NCBI GenBank assembly: GCA_016508695.1
Contig: VNKQ01000009.1
Span: forward strand, 1,364,001 to 1,428,000
Direction of reading: 5' to 3'
DNA from: Hyphodiscus hymeniophilus
Taxonomy: Eukaryota; Ascomycota; Leotiomycetes; Helotiales; Hyphodiscaceae
Length of the DNA stretch: 64,000 bases
Numbering within the stretch: position 1 is the stretch's first letter; every line of letters begins with the position of its first letter. The notes below the pieces were generated by a model. It was not told where the DNA came from and ran no database searches. It was given only the letters and a program-made list of their open reading frames with translations. This document shows, in pieces, positions 11,730 through 24,899 of the stretch. The position numbers and the translations under genes were made by a program.

Positions 11730-13532
11730 CTAAATGTCAGCCCCCTCTATCATAGCAGCCTCCTCCCACTGATCTACAATCTTTTGCCGCTTCTTCTCAT
11801 CTCTTACAATGAGATCGAGCTCAAACCAATCAGGTTTAGCGATCAACAAACTCGAGTATTCCAGATCCTTTGGCACAATCTCTCTCCCATCCTTTCCAAT
11901 CTTCTTTTTCAAATTGTAAGCCCAGGCAAGAGCCCCACAGACCAGAAACAGTTCGTGGTTTACAATGTCTACTCCCATGCAAGCTCGTCGTCCGTACCCA
12001 AACTGTGAATGCCCTTCAAGTCGCGGAAATGTCGTCAAGGGCTCGCGATAAGTTGGATAGGCAGGGTCTAACCATCTGCCGGGGTTGAACCAGTCTGCAT
12101 TTGGATATATCTTTGGATCACGAGTGATTCCCCTGTTATGACTCGAGTGAGTGAGTTCTCAAGAGGGAGGTGGTGGATTCTGGCAACGTACCACTCCAAT
12201 GCATGGATCGTAGATCCAGCTGGGATGAAATATCCATTATAAATGCAATCCTTTGTCGACTCATGTGGAATTCCTGTCGCATGTTAGGGCTGCCATTGGA
12301 ATTCTGAGCACTTTAAGTACCAGTGGGAACAGGTGGTCTCCACCTCAAGACCTCCTTCACGACGGCTCTAAGAACTGGCAAGTTTTCCATATCTTTCATG
12401 TCAGGTAATGTATCACCGCAAACCCGATCGACCTCTTCTTGAACTCTAGCAAGCCATCCAGGATGTAAAACCATTGCAAGAACAAAGCTCATCATTGGGG
12501 CCGCGATCGTCAAAGCGCCAGCAATGGCCATCATTCCCACCTGGTATGCTCCTTCCAGATCATCGACAGCGCATTTGGCTTGCGAGTCAAAGAACATCTG
12601 CATATAGCACGGTTTAGCTTTCCCGTTCACCCAGTCCTTGCGGACCTTGGCAAGTTGCAGGAGGAAGAAAGATCGTTCTTCTTGATATCGTGCCCTTTCG
12701 TATTTCTTCCACGGTGAAACAAACTCGGGTAGACAAGCTAGTGGTGACAAGACGTTTGGAAGAGCCCCACTGGGCGAGATGACTGTGAGTAGAGCCATAG
12801 TGACTCGCTGAAGAATCGGCGCGGCCTCGGGAGATCCCCACGCAAGGCGGCAGATGTTTCGACTGGAGTGGTCTTCGAGAAGGCTCCGATATGAGGGGGT
12901 GTCGATAAGGAGCTTGTATAGAAGTCGCTTTGTTTCAATGACGGGATAGTGGTGCTGAGAGTTTCGGGCTGAGAGGGTCATTAGATGATGACCGAACTTT
13001 CGTTGGCGTACCCAGATTTCTACAGAGCCATGAGCAGCTGTATTATTATCTCATAGCGGAGGATGGCCTACCATTTTCACCAAGCAATGGAAGATATTCA
13101 CCGCCGGTCTTGCTGATAGGCAAATTATTTACCACTGGCCGATCAGAAAAACTAGAGCTTTGCTTGGCAAGCAAATCTTTGGCGACTTCTTCGGATGAGA
13201 TCCAGACATGAGTGGTTCCGAAAAGCTCGTGCCGGTAGATTGGCCCGAACTGCTTCGACCACTTATAGAAATGGAGCCAAGTTCGCTCTGGTGGGATATC
13301 GTGGACCCGTCCGATGAAAGGCAAGGCTACGTAGCTCTTCATTAGCAATGTATTACACCCAAATAACTGGATCACAAGTAATTCTGTTAACAATGCACTG
13401 CATTGACGACTTACTCCAAGGTCCCGGCAACTTTCTAGCTCCGTTTGGCATACGTCGATAAGGATCCTTCCATCGTTTGAATAACCATGCAAGTAGGAGA
13501 GGGAAAATAAGAAGCACCCAAATAGTACTCAT
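11730..13532 (-). CDS. Cytochrome P450 monooxygenase (PKS-proximal)
   Basis: An ER-bound class II P450 of 518 residues in five exons (13532-13415, 13326-13072, 13019-12321, 12273-12192, 12132-11730). It opens with a single anchor helix (STIWVLLIFPLLLAWLF) followed by basic residues and the proline hinge LPGPW. The I-helix reads AIAGALTIAAPM, with the AGxxT core; the ExxR pair is in EVLRWRPP; the haem loop FGYGRRACMG matches FxxGxRxCxG with its cysteine ligand. Length and motif order are normal, so it should be active with a P450 reductase. It is transcribed away from the polyketide synthase across a 1.5-kb shared upstream region, which suggests co-regulation and a tailoring role; classic DHN-melanin synthesis does not need a P450, so its product might differ from plain melanin. 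The substrate is not predictable from sequence. Confidence 0.93.
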
Positions 13533-15059
13533 TGTTGATACTTGGATTTAGACGAAGGATATTGGAGAATAATGGGGCTCTAAGGAAAAAAAAGGAAGAT
13601 GATACAGAAACGATGGATGGGAAACTAGATTATACCATATGTGAGCCATCGTCAAAGGACCCCTTCGAACGTCCCTTTTCATTTGCAAAAGTCCGGCGGC
13701 AGGAGGCTGACGGCGATCTTGCTATCTGATGGCTAGGATGATGGAGTGAGCAAAGCTATTTTGGGGAGTGCTTGACACTGGCAGCTTGATCGATCATTTG
13801 GATCCCGCTGCAACCGTTCCACCGTATGAGCGGCATCACTCCCGGAGGAAGAGGTCGCTGTCAACTGTCATTCGCAAAACCACCCTGACGGAATCTACCC
13901 ATGGTTCTCACAGCAGCCATTACCTACGATGACATGACTTAGATTGTTGAAGAGGCATAATACGATGTCCGCACCCTGATGGTTGCGCCTTCTTTGCAAG
14001 TGAGACTCCCCAACGGAAGTCCGTTTCCCGCCAAACCACTTCAGGAAAAGCTCGCTTTTTAAACGAATGTCAAACGACGCCTCGATGTGAGCCGCCTGAA
14101 TTCTTTCGTACCAAATCAACGAAACCCGAAAGCTGCATCGTTAGTGCGACCATGCGCAAATATGAGTTACTTGGCTCAGAGTTGACGTCCGTTTCTCTTG
14201 TCCTACCTCCTTCAGCTGAGGTCTCGTCCAAGAGCTCGTTGCTTGCTGCTCATTATGTCAATGACGCGCATAATGGCGGAAACAAGCTCCATGGGCAGAT
14301 TATTAATCAGTGTTGTGACATTGTCTCGAGGAGTCTGTGTCGTAAGGATTACACTCGGGAATATCGCTTTGTCGCGAAGTTGTATCAGAAAAGCTATCCC
14401 AAGGATCCATGTTTCTGATAGGCCCTGTCATTGCTGAGATCGTCCAACAACGTCCCCAATTTTGGAAGCCCAAATTGACTAAGTCTATTACGCGATTAGA
14501 AAAAAACAGGATCGATTTTGCGGACGGTCTAGCCCCTGATACTGTTCCGTTGGAAGGCTCAAGCTACTCAGTATTCTCACAGTAGTGATCGCTTGATGTG
14601 GACTGGAGCTTTGTCAGACGCGCAAGGAAGTGATGCTAATCGCGCATAGAGCCCAGGAAGTCCGGAGAATACAAGCCTTCCATCTATATTGCTATTCGTG
14701 ATGACACGCGTGTTCTAATGGCGTTATCCACAGATCCACCCCGTTACCCGTGAAGTTTTGCAAAAGGGGTCTTGGAACATTCTTGTGTTGGCGGCATACG
14801 GATCTCCACTTCCAGACGACGATACACATTTGCTTTAGGGCAGGCCAGGATGTGCCACGCCGAGTGAATACATGATATTGCTTGTACATATGAATAATGG
14901 ATTGTGGCTTTAATGTTTTACTTCTCTTTGATACAAAGCGTGTATTACATCGACGAACGCGGGCCGTCCAATTCATGACTCGGTATAAGTCCTCGAGCCC
15001 CTTTTCTCTCGGAGAACGAACGCATCTCATATCGCGGTTTTCGAACCACTCTTCTTACC
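13533..15059. promoter_or_regulatory. Shared upstream region of P450 and PKS
   Basis: A 1.5-kb gap between two divergent start codons. Small frames (up to 112 codons) are present on both strands with no domain. The PKS start at 15060 has a good fungal context (TTACCATGG). I could not identify a specific operator by eye. Confidence 0.45.
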
Positions 15060-18000
15060 ATGGGTGATTCTATGGCCTTCCTCCTCTTCGGGACCAGTCC
15101 TTGGATACCTACGAGAGTCTGGCCGCCTTCTTTCGCCGGGCAGAGCTCAGTATACTGTCGAAGTCTTTCTTGGAGCAAGCCTCATCTTCACTTCAACACG
15201 AGATAGATCATCTGTCAATGATAGATCGTCAGCGCATCCCAAACTTCTCCACTATTCGAGAATTGAATGAGCGATACCATCTTTTAGAGCAGCAGAACTC
15301 TGCTGTTGATAGTGCGCTGTTGTGTGTTACGCAACTTACCCATTACATCGAGTCGGTGGTCATGCTATCCATTCAATGGGACAGTGACTGACGATTACAA
15401 ATTAGGAATGAGGCAACATCACATGATGAGACAATCGGGCCTCAGGACAGCTGCATCGTCGGTCTATGCACTGGACTGTTTGCTGCAACCGCGATCAGCG
15501 CTGCGCCCTCTCTTTCAGCATTGCTCCCAGTCGCTGTAGAGATGGTCTTGGTTGCCTTCCGGGTGGGGTTATATGTCACTGGCACGGCAGAACAGCTTGA
15601 GAATACTGATGGTGTTCCCCAGAGCTGGTCTTATGTCGTGCCAGATATCTCTGAGTCTAGGGCGCGGGAAGCCTTAGCCGATTTCAAGGAATCACGGGTA
15701 AGACCTTTCTACACGTGACTTCGAAAATCAATGCTAATTCTCAAGCAGGGCTCTTCTCTCTCATTAACCACTCAACCCTATGTCAGCGCTATCAACTGCG
15801 GCAGTATTACTATCAGTGGTCCGCCTTCGGTTCTCAGGTCGTTCTTCGAAAAACAGAGCTTCGAGGAAACACCAATCCCATTGCCCGTCAATGGCCCTTA
15901 TCACGCAAGCCATCTTCACTCCAATATCGACTTGGAGAAGGTGTTACGTCTCAAGAACGCGGCCTTTTCAAGGATGCTAAGTAACTTCAAACCAAGATTC
16001 CCAGTCATATCTTGTGCTACGGGTACCTTGTTTAAAGATCAAGACTGCAAAGCACTTCTACTTTCAGTTACCCGCGAAATGTTGACCGAGTCTCTTCAGT
16101 TCCAAAACATTCTGCATGGCTGTGTTATGAGAGCTCAAAATTTCCAGGGCTCAAAGTGTTTTATCATCTCATTTGGACCGACGTCATCATCTCGCCCTCT
16201 GGCTACTATGCTTAAGGCGCAAACCAGTCTCGAGATTATCATCCGCCGCAATCCGTCGACATTTGATTTGTCTAATGGTGAGCAGCGCCGAGAGAAGCCG
16301 AAGCTGGCAATCGTTGGAATGGCTGGCAGATTCCCTGATGCAGCCAGCCATGAGAAGCTGTGGGAGCTTCTCGACAAGGGCCTGGAAGTTCACAGAGAGG
16401 TACCCAATGACCGATTCGACATAAGGACGCATGTTGATCCGTCAGGAAAAGCAAGGAATACCAGTCATACACCTTTTGGATGCTGGATCGAGAACCCAGG
16501 TCATTTTGATCCTCGCTTCTTTAATATGTCTCCGAGAGAGGCATTCCAGACGGATCCCATGCAACGGATGGCTCTGACCACCGCATACGAGGCGCTTGAG
16601 ATGGCTGGATACGTTCCCAACAGAACTCGCTCTAGTAAGCTTGATCGAATCGGAACTTTCTATGGGCAGACTAGCGATGATTGGCGAGAGATCAACGCTG
16701 CACAAGATGTTGACACATGTAAGTTCTTGATTCTTTTGCACGAAAGCAGCTAGAGTTGACTAGTTTGGCAGACTTCATCACAGGTGGTGTCAGAGCATTC
16801 GGGCCTGGCAGAATCAATTATCACTTTGGGTTCTCTGGACCAAGTTTCAATATTGATACCGCATGTTCGTCAAGCGCGGCTGCTATCCAACTGGCAGCCA
16901 CCTCATTGTGGGCTGGTGACTGTGACACTGCTGTCGTCGGAGGTTTGTCCTGCATGACGAACTCGGATATTTTCGCCGGCCTCAGTCGCGGTCAATTTCT
17001 CTCGAAGAAAGGTCCATGCGCAACGTTCGATAATGATGCTGATGGGTATTGCAGAGCTGATGCATGTGCCACCGTTATCATCAAACGTCTAGATGATGCA
17101 ATTGGGGACAAGGACAATGTTCTTGGCGTTATCCTCGGGACTGCCACCAATCACTCCGCCGATGCCATATCCATCACTCACCCTCAGTAAGAACAAATGG
17201 CTCATACATACTACTTTTCTGCATCACTTTAATCGTGCTAAGATATCCCGTCATCTACTCGATTTCTCTCCCACTCACCACTATTCCAAGTACGTTTATT
17301 TACGAATTGCTAACTTTGGGATTCTAGTGGCTTAACTCAAGAGAGATTGTACAAACACATCCTTGAAAATGCTGGAATTGACGCCGTGGAGGTTGATTAT
17401 GTAGAAATGCATGGCACGGGAACTCAGGCTGGAGATGGGACGGAAATGCTTTCAGTCACAAATGTGTTTGCGCCTCAAGCTCTGAACCGCAGAAGGAATA
17501 CTGAACAACCACTGTTTTTGGGTGCTGTGAAAGCGAATGTTGGGCATGGTGAAGCGGCATCAGGTATAACTGCACTTGTGAAGGTTTGATGTCCCCACCC
17601 ATGATTGAAGAAGTAACGCTGACAAGGTATACAGTGCTTGATGATGTTGCAGAAGAATGCAATCCCGCCACATATTGGCATTAAGAACACGATTAATCAA
17701 AGCTTCCCCAAAGATCTCGCTGATCGCAACGTCCATATCGCGTTCAATAAAACACCTTTCCGCAGCAAAGCTGGACGTGGCCGGAGGATCTTTCTTAATA
17801 ATTTCAGTGCGGCAGGCGGAAACACTGGCTTGCTGCTAGAAGAAGGCCCTGTCTATATCGCAGCTTCAGTCGACAGTCGCTCTGACCATATTGTAACTGT
17901 GACGGCCAAGTCCAAGTCAGCACTGATCAGGAATATTGAGCGTCTCACGCAGTACATCGAGCTCAATCCTAAGACCGCGATTGCGGACATTGCGTACACT

Positions 18001-21000
18001 ACCACTGCTCGACGCATACAACACAACTGGCGAGCTTCAGTCACAGGATCTGATCTTTCCCAAATCAAAGCCGATCTGATTTCGAGGCGTCTCGACGACA
18101 ACTTCACACCTGTCCCACTTAAAGCTCCCAGAATTGCTTTCGTGTTTACTGGACAAGGGTCTCACTATGCTGCCATGGGCAAGGAGCTATATGAGAATTC
18201 ATCCGTCTTCAAGGATAGCATCGATGAGTTTGATAAGATTGCAAAGATTCACGGCTTTCCTAGCTTTGTCCCTCTTATCGATGGGTCAGCTGGAGTCGAA
18301 GAACTCTCGCCTGTTGTGGTGCAGCTAGGATTGGTATCTTTGGAGATGGCCCTCGCTCGTTTGTGGGCTTCATGGGGGTACGTATATGGCTAGCGGTTTC
18401 CTTTCTTCTCCGGACTGCCTTGGGAGCAGATCGTGACCAACGTGCCAAAGCGAATCCTCTCAGAAGTATCTGAGCAGTTGGGACCTTCCTCGGTGCCAGA
18501 CATCCAGGTCAATATCCACACACGTGTCTTGGGAGAAAATCACCCAGATGCGCCTGAATTTGTTCATTTTCTTCTCGAAACGATCCTGAAAAGGCGGTCA
18601 CTAACTCATTCACGTCCAGTATCACCCCAAGTGTTGTACTCGGTCATAGCCTGGGAGAATATGCTGCACTGAATGTCGCCGGAGTCCTCTCTGTCAGTGA
18701 CACCCTCTTCCTAGTGGGCAAACGTGCCCAGCTGCTCGTTGATCGGTGCTCGTCTGGCACTCATTCTATGCTTGCTGTACATGAATCCGCTACTATCATC
18801 AAAGAGAAAGTAACGGGGAATTCGGCCGTCAACATTGCTTGCATCAATGGCCCCCGCGAAACTGTTCTTGGAGGTGATGTCAACGAAATCTCAAGCGTCG
18901 CCGATATATTTACTCAGACGGGTATCAAATGCACCCGTATCAAGGTTCCGTTCGCATTCCACACTTCTCAAATTGAGCCTATTCTGGAAGATTTTGAGGG
19001 GGTTGCTAAGTCAGTTCGTTTCTCTAAGGAGAAGGTGCCAATCATTTCATCCCTTCTCGGCTGCATGTCTGACGCTGCTTACGATGCTGGGTATCTTTGC
19101 AGACATGCACGAGAGCCTGTCAATTTCTTGGGAGCTTTAATTGCCGCCCAAAGTGCATTGCTTATTGATAAGAATACAGTCTGGCTCGAGATCGGACCCC
19201 AGCCAGTATGCCTGGGCATGGTGAAAGCAACGTTCGGTGTGGCCACTACCGCTTCACCAACACTGCGACGGAGCGAAGGCGCATACCGCACCATTACGCG
19301 CAGTCTGAGCACTCTTCATACTGCGGGTCTTGCTGTTGACTGGAACGAATACCACCGCGACTTCAGCAGCTCCCTTCGTTTACTGGATCTACCAACTTAT
19401 TCGTTTGACGATAAGAACTACTGGATTCAATATGATGGGGATTGGTGTCTGACAAAGGGTCGGGTTGAAACTAAGACTACCGTCGTGGAAGAAGTTTATA
19501 AGCTCTCGACCTCTAGTGTTCACAAAGTTATAAGCGAAGTCGTTGATGGAGACGAAGTTGAAATTTTGGCAGAGTCGGACTTGGCTCGGGCAGACCTTCG
19601 TGGAGTGGTTTCTGGTCATCTTGTCAACGGGGCCATGCTTTGCCCCTCGGTAAGCTTTTCAAAACGCTTGGCTTGACCTATGCTAACACGAATCTCAAGT
19701 CTCTATATGCCGACATGGCAATGACCTTGTGCGATTATGCGTATAAATTGGTCAAGCCAGACGAAAAAAATCTGGTGACGAATGTCACGAACATGGAGGT
19801 ACCCAAGAGCTTGATCGCAAGACAAGACGGGAACTCGCAGATTCTCAAACTTAGTGCCAAGGTCAACGCAACCAAAGCCGTTGCGGATCTTGTATTCTTT
19901 AGCGGCGAAGGAAAGGAACGGGTGGTGCACGCCACTTGCAAAGTCCTTTTCACTTCCAGCGAGAAATGTCTTGCCGATTGGGAACGAGGTGCCTATCTCA
20001 TTCAATCCCGAATCGATTGGCTCCGCGATGCTGAAAAACAGGGCAACGCCCACAAAATCGGTCGTGGTCTGGCTTATAAACTATTCGGTGCTTTGGTTGA
20101 CTACGATAAGAAATACAGAGGTATGGAGGAAGTCATTTTGCATAGTGATAACTGTGAAGCAACCTCAAAGGTGGTCTTCCAGACCAGCGACCAGGATGGC
20201 AGCTTCATGTGCAGCCCATACTGGATTGACAGTGTTGCCCACATCTCAGGATTCATCGTCAATGGCTCTGATGCCACTGATTCTAGAGAGAATGTTTATA
20301 TCTCTCACGGATGGGACTCCCTTCAAGTTGCCGAATCGTTTAGCCAAGCTAAAACATATCGCTCATATGTGAGAATGCAACCTCGTCCTGGAAAGATAAT
20401 GGCAGGCGACGTCTGGATCTTCGATGGCAATCGAGTTATTGCAGTTGTCGGTGGATTGAAATTCCAGTGCATCCCACGGAAAGTACTCAACATGTTGTTA
20501 CCTCCTGTCGACGCATCTGCTGCTGTATCTCAACCGCCTCGAGCGAAACAAGCTTTGGCGACACCGCCGCTCAAGTCAAGGAAATCACAACCCAATAAGA
20601 CTGCTCAAGTCAGTTTGGAAAACATTGCCATCGTGAACGAGAAGCTGGTTTCAATCACTTCTCAAGCTTTCGACATACTTGCGGCTGAGATTGGTGTCGG
20701 TATTGAAGAACTCGTCGACAACATCGCTTTCTCGGACCTTGGTTGCGATTCGCTAATGTCGCTGACCGTCAGTGGGCGGATGCGTGAGGAAATGGATATC
20801 TCCATTGAAAGCCACGAATTTCAAGACCACCCAACAATTGGAGAGTTCAAGAAATTCCTCCTCAAATTCGAAGATAAGCCTCGGGCTGGCTCTTACTCGA
20901 CTGAAAGTACAATCTCCGTTTCCCCACTTCATGATTCGGCAACGGATACCGAGATAGAATCCACAGCTACGACTCCCTCGGATGACAACATGTCTGTTCG

Positions 21001-22404
21001 TAGTAAAGAGGGCGATGCAGAGATAACACATCTCATTCGGTCGACCATTGCAGGCGAGATGGGCTGCGAGATGGATGAGATCTCTGACACGACCAACTTG
21101 GCAGAGCTTGGATTGGATTCACTAATGGGTCTCTCCGTCCTCAGCGCGCTACGTGAGAAGACTGATCTCACATTGCCTGCAGGTCTTTTCACCTCCAACT
21201 CATCAATCCGCGAAATTGAGAAGGCGTTAGACCTTTGCCCAACATCTACTCCGCCAATTTCGCCGAAACAATCCGACTCCGTGATCACAGAACCAATTAT
21301 TGGGAATTGTGTCACAAAGCCTATTCGATGCGCAACATCGGTTCTTTTACAAGGTAGCTCGAGGCGTGCACGCAAGCACCTTTGGATGATCCCGGACGGC
21401 GGGGGATCTGCTACATCTTACGTCGATATTCCTGATATTCTACCTGCACTGGCAGTTTGGGGTCTCAATTCTCCCTACATGAAAACGCCCGAAGAATAGT
21501 GAGTATTTCCAAGATTATAATCTACGGTATCGAGTATCAGCAGCTACCGCACAGGACTGACTCCGTCTCCAATGGCTCAAACCCCGGAACGATTGGATGC
21601 GGATCTGATTCATGTGTTCACAAGAAAATTTAAGAGCAATGCTAATAGAGAGCTTTCCCACAGTGATGTCGGTGTTATCGGAATAGCCTCCAGCTTTGTT
21701 ACAGAAATGAAACGACGTCAACCTTCGGGACCTTACCTTCTCGCCGGTTGGAGTGCAGGGGGTGAGCCTCTTCTCTTACTGCCCAATCCTACGATCACGA
21801 TGAAACATTTGGTCAAGGCTAACGCTTTATGACAATAGGTGTCATTGCCTTCGAGGCTGTTAATCAGCTCACAAAGAATGGTGACAAGGTCGAGCAACTC
21901 ATGCTCATTGATTCGCCATGCCCCGATATCATCGAGCCTCTCCCATCTTCACTACACCGATGGTTTGCCTCTATTGGACTATTGGGTGACGGAGATTTAT
22001 CCAAACTCCCATCGTGGCTCCTACCTCACTTTGCAGCATCAGTGACTGCCCTTTCCACCTACGCCGCCGAGAAGATCGATCCTGATTGCTGTCCAATGGT
22101 CACAGCGATCTGGTGCGAAGACGGTGTGTGCAAATTGCCGACCGATCCTAGACCGGACCCATTCCCATACGGTCATGCGCAGTTTTTACTTGACAACAGG
22201 ACTGATTTTGGTCCCAACCTCTGGGAGAGATATCTTGATTTGGACAAAATACAATGCCATCACATACCTGGTAATCATTTCTCGATGATGAAGGGCAATA
22301 ATGTAAGTTTATCCTTTTCCGACGGGAACCATCAAGCTGACGATCATTCAAAGGCCAAGATGCTGGGTTCAATCATGAAGCAAGCAATTTTGCAGACAAA
22401 GTAA
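15060..22404 (+). CDS. Non-reducing polyketide synthase, SAT-KS-MAT-PT-ACP-ACP-TE, frame break in SAT
   Basis: An iterative type I PKS, closest by motif memory to the tetrahydroxynaphthalene synthases of DHN-melanin. Eleven exons: 15060-15351, 15406-15697, 15749-16718, 16772-17186, 17328-17583, 17635-18377, 18620-19649, 19700-21498, 21664-21761, 21839-22302, 22354-22404 (about 2135 residues). SAT: GLCTG nucleophile and GPYHASHLH. KS: DTACSSSAAA, HGTGTQAGD, VKANVGHGEAASG. MAT: GQGSHYAAMG, VLGHSLGEYAA. PT: His of SGHLVNGAMLCPS, Asp of PYWIDS. Two ACPs: LGCDSLMSL and LGLDSLMGL. TE: GWSAGG, LIDSPCP, GNHFSMM. Every catalytic residue is present. The oddity is the start: ATG at 15060 reads MGDSMAFLLFG and then leaves the frame at 15090-15092; the family sequence FGDQ needs one more G. 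Downstream of 15092 the frame is unbroken to the stop. The MAT intron 18378-18619 is unusually long. Confidence 0.93.
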
Positions 22405-22691
22405 TTAATATTTCCCTCAATGTGTTGAGTTTGGGTTTCCTTAGTCGGCCTGGTTATTAATTTTAGTTTCTTATCACTGTTAGTGAATGAAAGCACTTAT
22501 TATTACTCACATCACATTTACTGTACATCTGGTGCGGAGCAATGCGTCATTAATGCCCGCTACCGGTATTTCGAATGTGGTGGAGCGACTCGAATCACTA
22601 ACGCGGGCGGAAGCACACGCGGCAAGTGGTACTGATACACTATTGGAGACGCTACTCGATGAAATGAGGATACGGTGGAATTGATAAGCCA
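22405..22691. other. PKS 3' flank
   Basis: The 3' flank of the PKS up to the LINE insertion point. A 65-codon frame at 22487-22684 has no recognisable domain. Base composition is still normal here, in contrast to the TA-rich element that follows. Confidence 0.5.
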
Positions 22692-22705
22692 TTAATAGGC
22701 ATGGT
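22692..22705. repeat. Left target-site duplication of the LINE
   Basis: TTAATAGGCATGGT here is identical to the copy at 29689-29702. Bases outside the two copies differ (A before the left copy, C before the right). It lies at the 3' (tail) end of the element. Confidence 0.9.
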
Positions 22706-22845
22706 TTGTTTGTTTGTTTGTTTTATTCATACGCCGTTCTAGGCCTAAATAGGCCTATGCGGGAGTTCTAACTACGATTTGTCATTCCTATATGACTAAT
22801 TAATTGTTTTTGCGTCGTGTATCGTTAGTCCCTATTGCCCTCAAA

Positions 22846-22925
22846 AGTACCCTACTATTGCTATTACTATTGGCATTGCTATTACTATTACTATTGCTAT
22901 TGCTATTACTATTGCTATTATAGAG
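22846..22925. repeat. Trinucleotide-based microsatellite in LINE 3' region
   Basis: Interrupted (CTATTA/CTATTG)n array within the 3' untranslated part of the LINE. It may be an internal tail repeat of the element or an array that expanded after insertion. Confidence 0.75.
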
Positions 22926-23884
22926 TTTCCGATTCTCTGCCTGCTAGTATTAAATCGGCGCCCACAAGTTATAGAAGATCCTATTAGTACTATTATTTAC
23001 TAGCGCGCTAAAGGAGTCGCTCTATCTCTATCTCTATTACTACTCCCTTATATTATCAAGTCTCTCTATCCCTAAGTCTCTCTTATTCTACACGTTAAAA
23101 GGAAGTAGAATAAAATATAGTTTCCTCTGATCGATATACTAGTAGGGTAGCTTAGCTATTTTAGATAAAGAACTCATTTTTAAGACTTGTAATATCTAAT
23201 TGCATACTTATTGTTTTCTGCCCGCTAGTCCCCGTTTATAAGGGATTACAAACCCGGGCTCGCTATATTACTTATTAAGAAGGGGTCCTCTTATAACAAG
23301 CGTTCTTATAGTAGAGCTTCTTGTATAATAGAGTTCCTTTTGTCTAGGTCTATAGCGAGCTCTACGTTATCGACGTACCTAAATGGTTTTAACGTTCTAG
23401 TTATTAGTATAAAGAACGTAATAGGGATTACAATCGAGGGCTTATTTAGTATCTCGACTATATTAGTAGTCTTACTATTAATACTTGCCCTCTAGACCTC
23501 CCGAAGATTACTAAAGGCAAAGTAGTCGAGTAGAATATAAGATACCGTTTGGTCCTTATTCTAGGGGTATAAGTCGTATTTCGGCGAATTGAATCCTAGT
23601 ACCTTGACCTTATATAGGTATATATTAAGTCCGATCTTGCCTGTTTGCATTTGAGTTATTATTAAGGTTAGCGGTTTTAATATCTCCCGATAGGCGTCTA
23701 GGTATTTCTTATTTAGTTCCCTTGCGATTCTCTAATATTATTGGCCGTATAGGTTCTCTGTCTAGTCCCTCCTCTACTTGTCCCGTAGTCCCTCACTTAG
23801 CCTGCCTTTGAATAGTACTATAAGTGTGACTATAATTCTCGCCCTGGGTCCCGGGGGACCGAAATTGTTGTCTTTAATCTAGCC

Positions 23885-24255
23885 GGTAACGCTCTTCGCT
23901 ACAATGTCTATTATCTCGTTGCCTTCGACTCTAATATAGGCCGGGATCTAGTATATCTCTATTATCCCTATAATCTCATTAAGTAGGCTATATATTTCGG
24001 TAAGGAAGTCTTATACTACTTTGGCTATTAGGTTAGTAATAGACTAAATAATCGATTAATTGTCTACGAAAATATATAACGGGCAAAAACGCTCGCTATC
24101 CCTAATTATCTCTAGTGCCTAGATAATCCCGTATACTTCGCTTATGTATACTATAGAATTATATATCTTGCCTAGGTAAGCACTCTTTGTCTCTCTTGTC
24201 TCGAGGCAATAGGCTACTGAACCTATACGCCCTCCGATTCCTAATCCGTCTAAAT
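23885..24255 (-). pseudogene. LINE RNase H domain remnant
   Basis: The minus strand reads LDGLGIGGRIGSVAY, then YLGKIYNSIVYISEVYGII, then FVDN and IPAYIRVEGNEIIDIVAKSV. These match the DG..., E, D and PxHxGxxGNExAD blocks of retroelement RNase H. Stops replace Trp/Gln (for example before IPAY), and His is turned to Tyr, as RIP predicts. Confidence 0.8.
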
Positions 24256-24899
24256 AGAATTATAGGTAGTCTAGCGTCTTAATAATAAGGTTATGTTTCT
24301 CTATTGCCTTTTCCGCTATCTCTTAAATCTTTATATATATACTTAGTGATCTACTCTAGAGTGCGACTATAAAGCCCCTTTGCAACTCTAGTTCCGTAAT
24401 ATCACCTTTATAGTTTGCCGCTATTCTTATAAGGTAGTATTTGAGTGGGCTACTTAGAGTAAAGAGTTCGCTAGCTTGTTCGGCTATAATCTCCCGCCCG
24501 TATAGTGTCCCATTAATTTGTAGGAGGGCGTTATACGCCTCTTCTACTAGCTTAATGTCTGCGGGCAAGAGGTGTAGCTTGATTTCAAGCGCCGCGGTTA
24601 AGGTTCTTATATACGCCCCCGAGATATTCCTTACCACTTACCTTTATAGGTTCGAAATTAGCTTTGTCCTAGCTATATTCTTTAGCGTATGCTAGACCGA
24701 AGAGTAGAAGAGGAATAATAGAAATACTATCGCCTAAAAGATATTTCTTATATCGTGTAAGCTTATTCCCCAAGTAGACTTGCTTAGCGCCTAGAGTATA
24801 TTAAGTGCCTTTATTGCCTTTTACTTAAGTGACTTGAGATACAATTTAAAGGTAAGCTAGTTATCGAGAATAACGCCTAGTACTCTCGCCTCCTTTACT

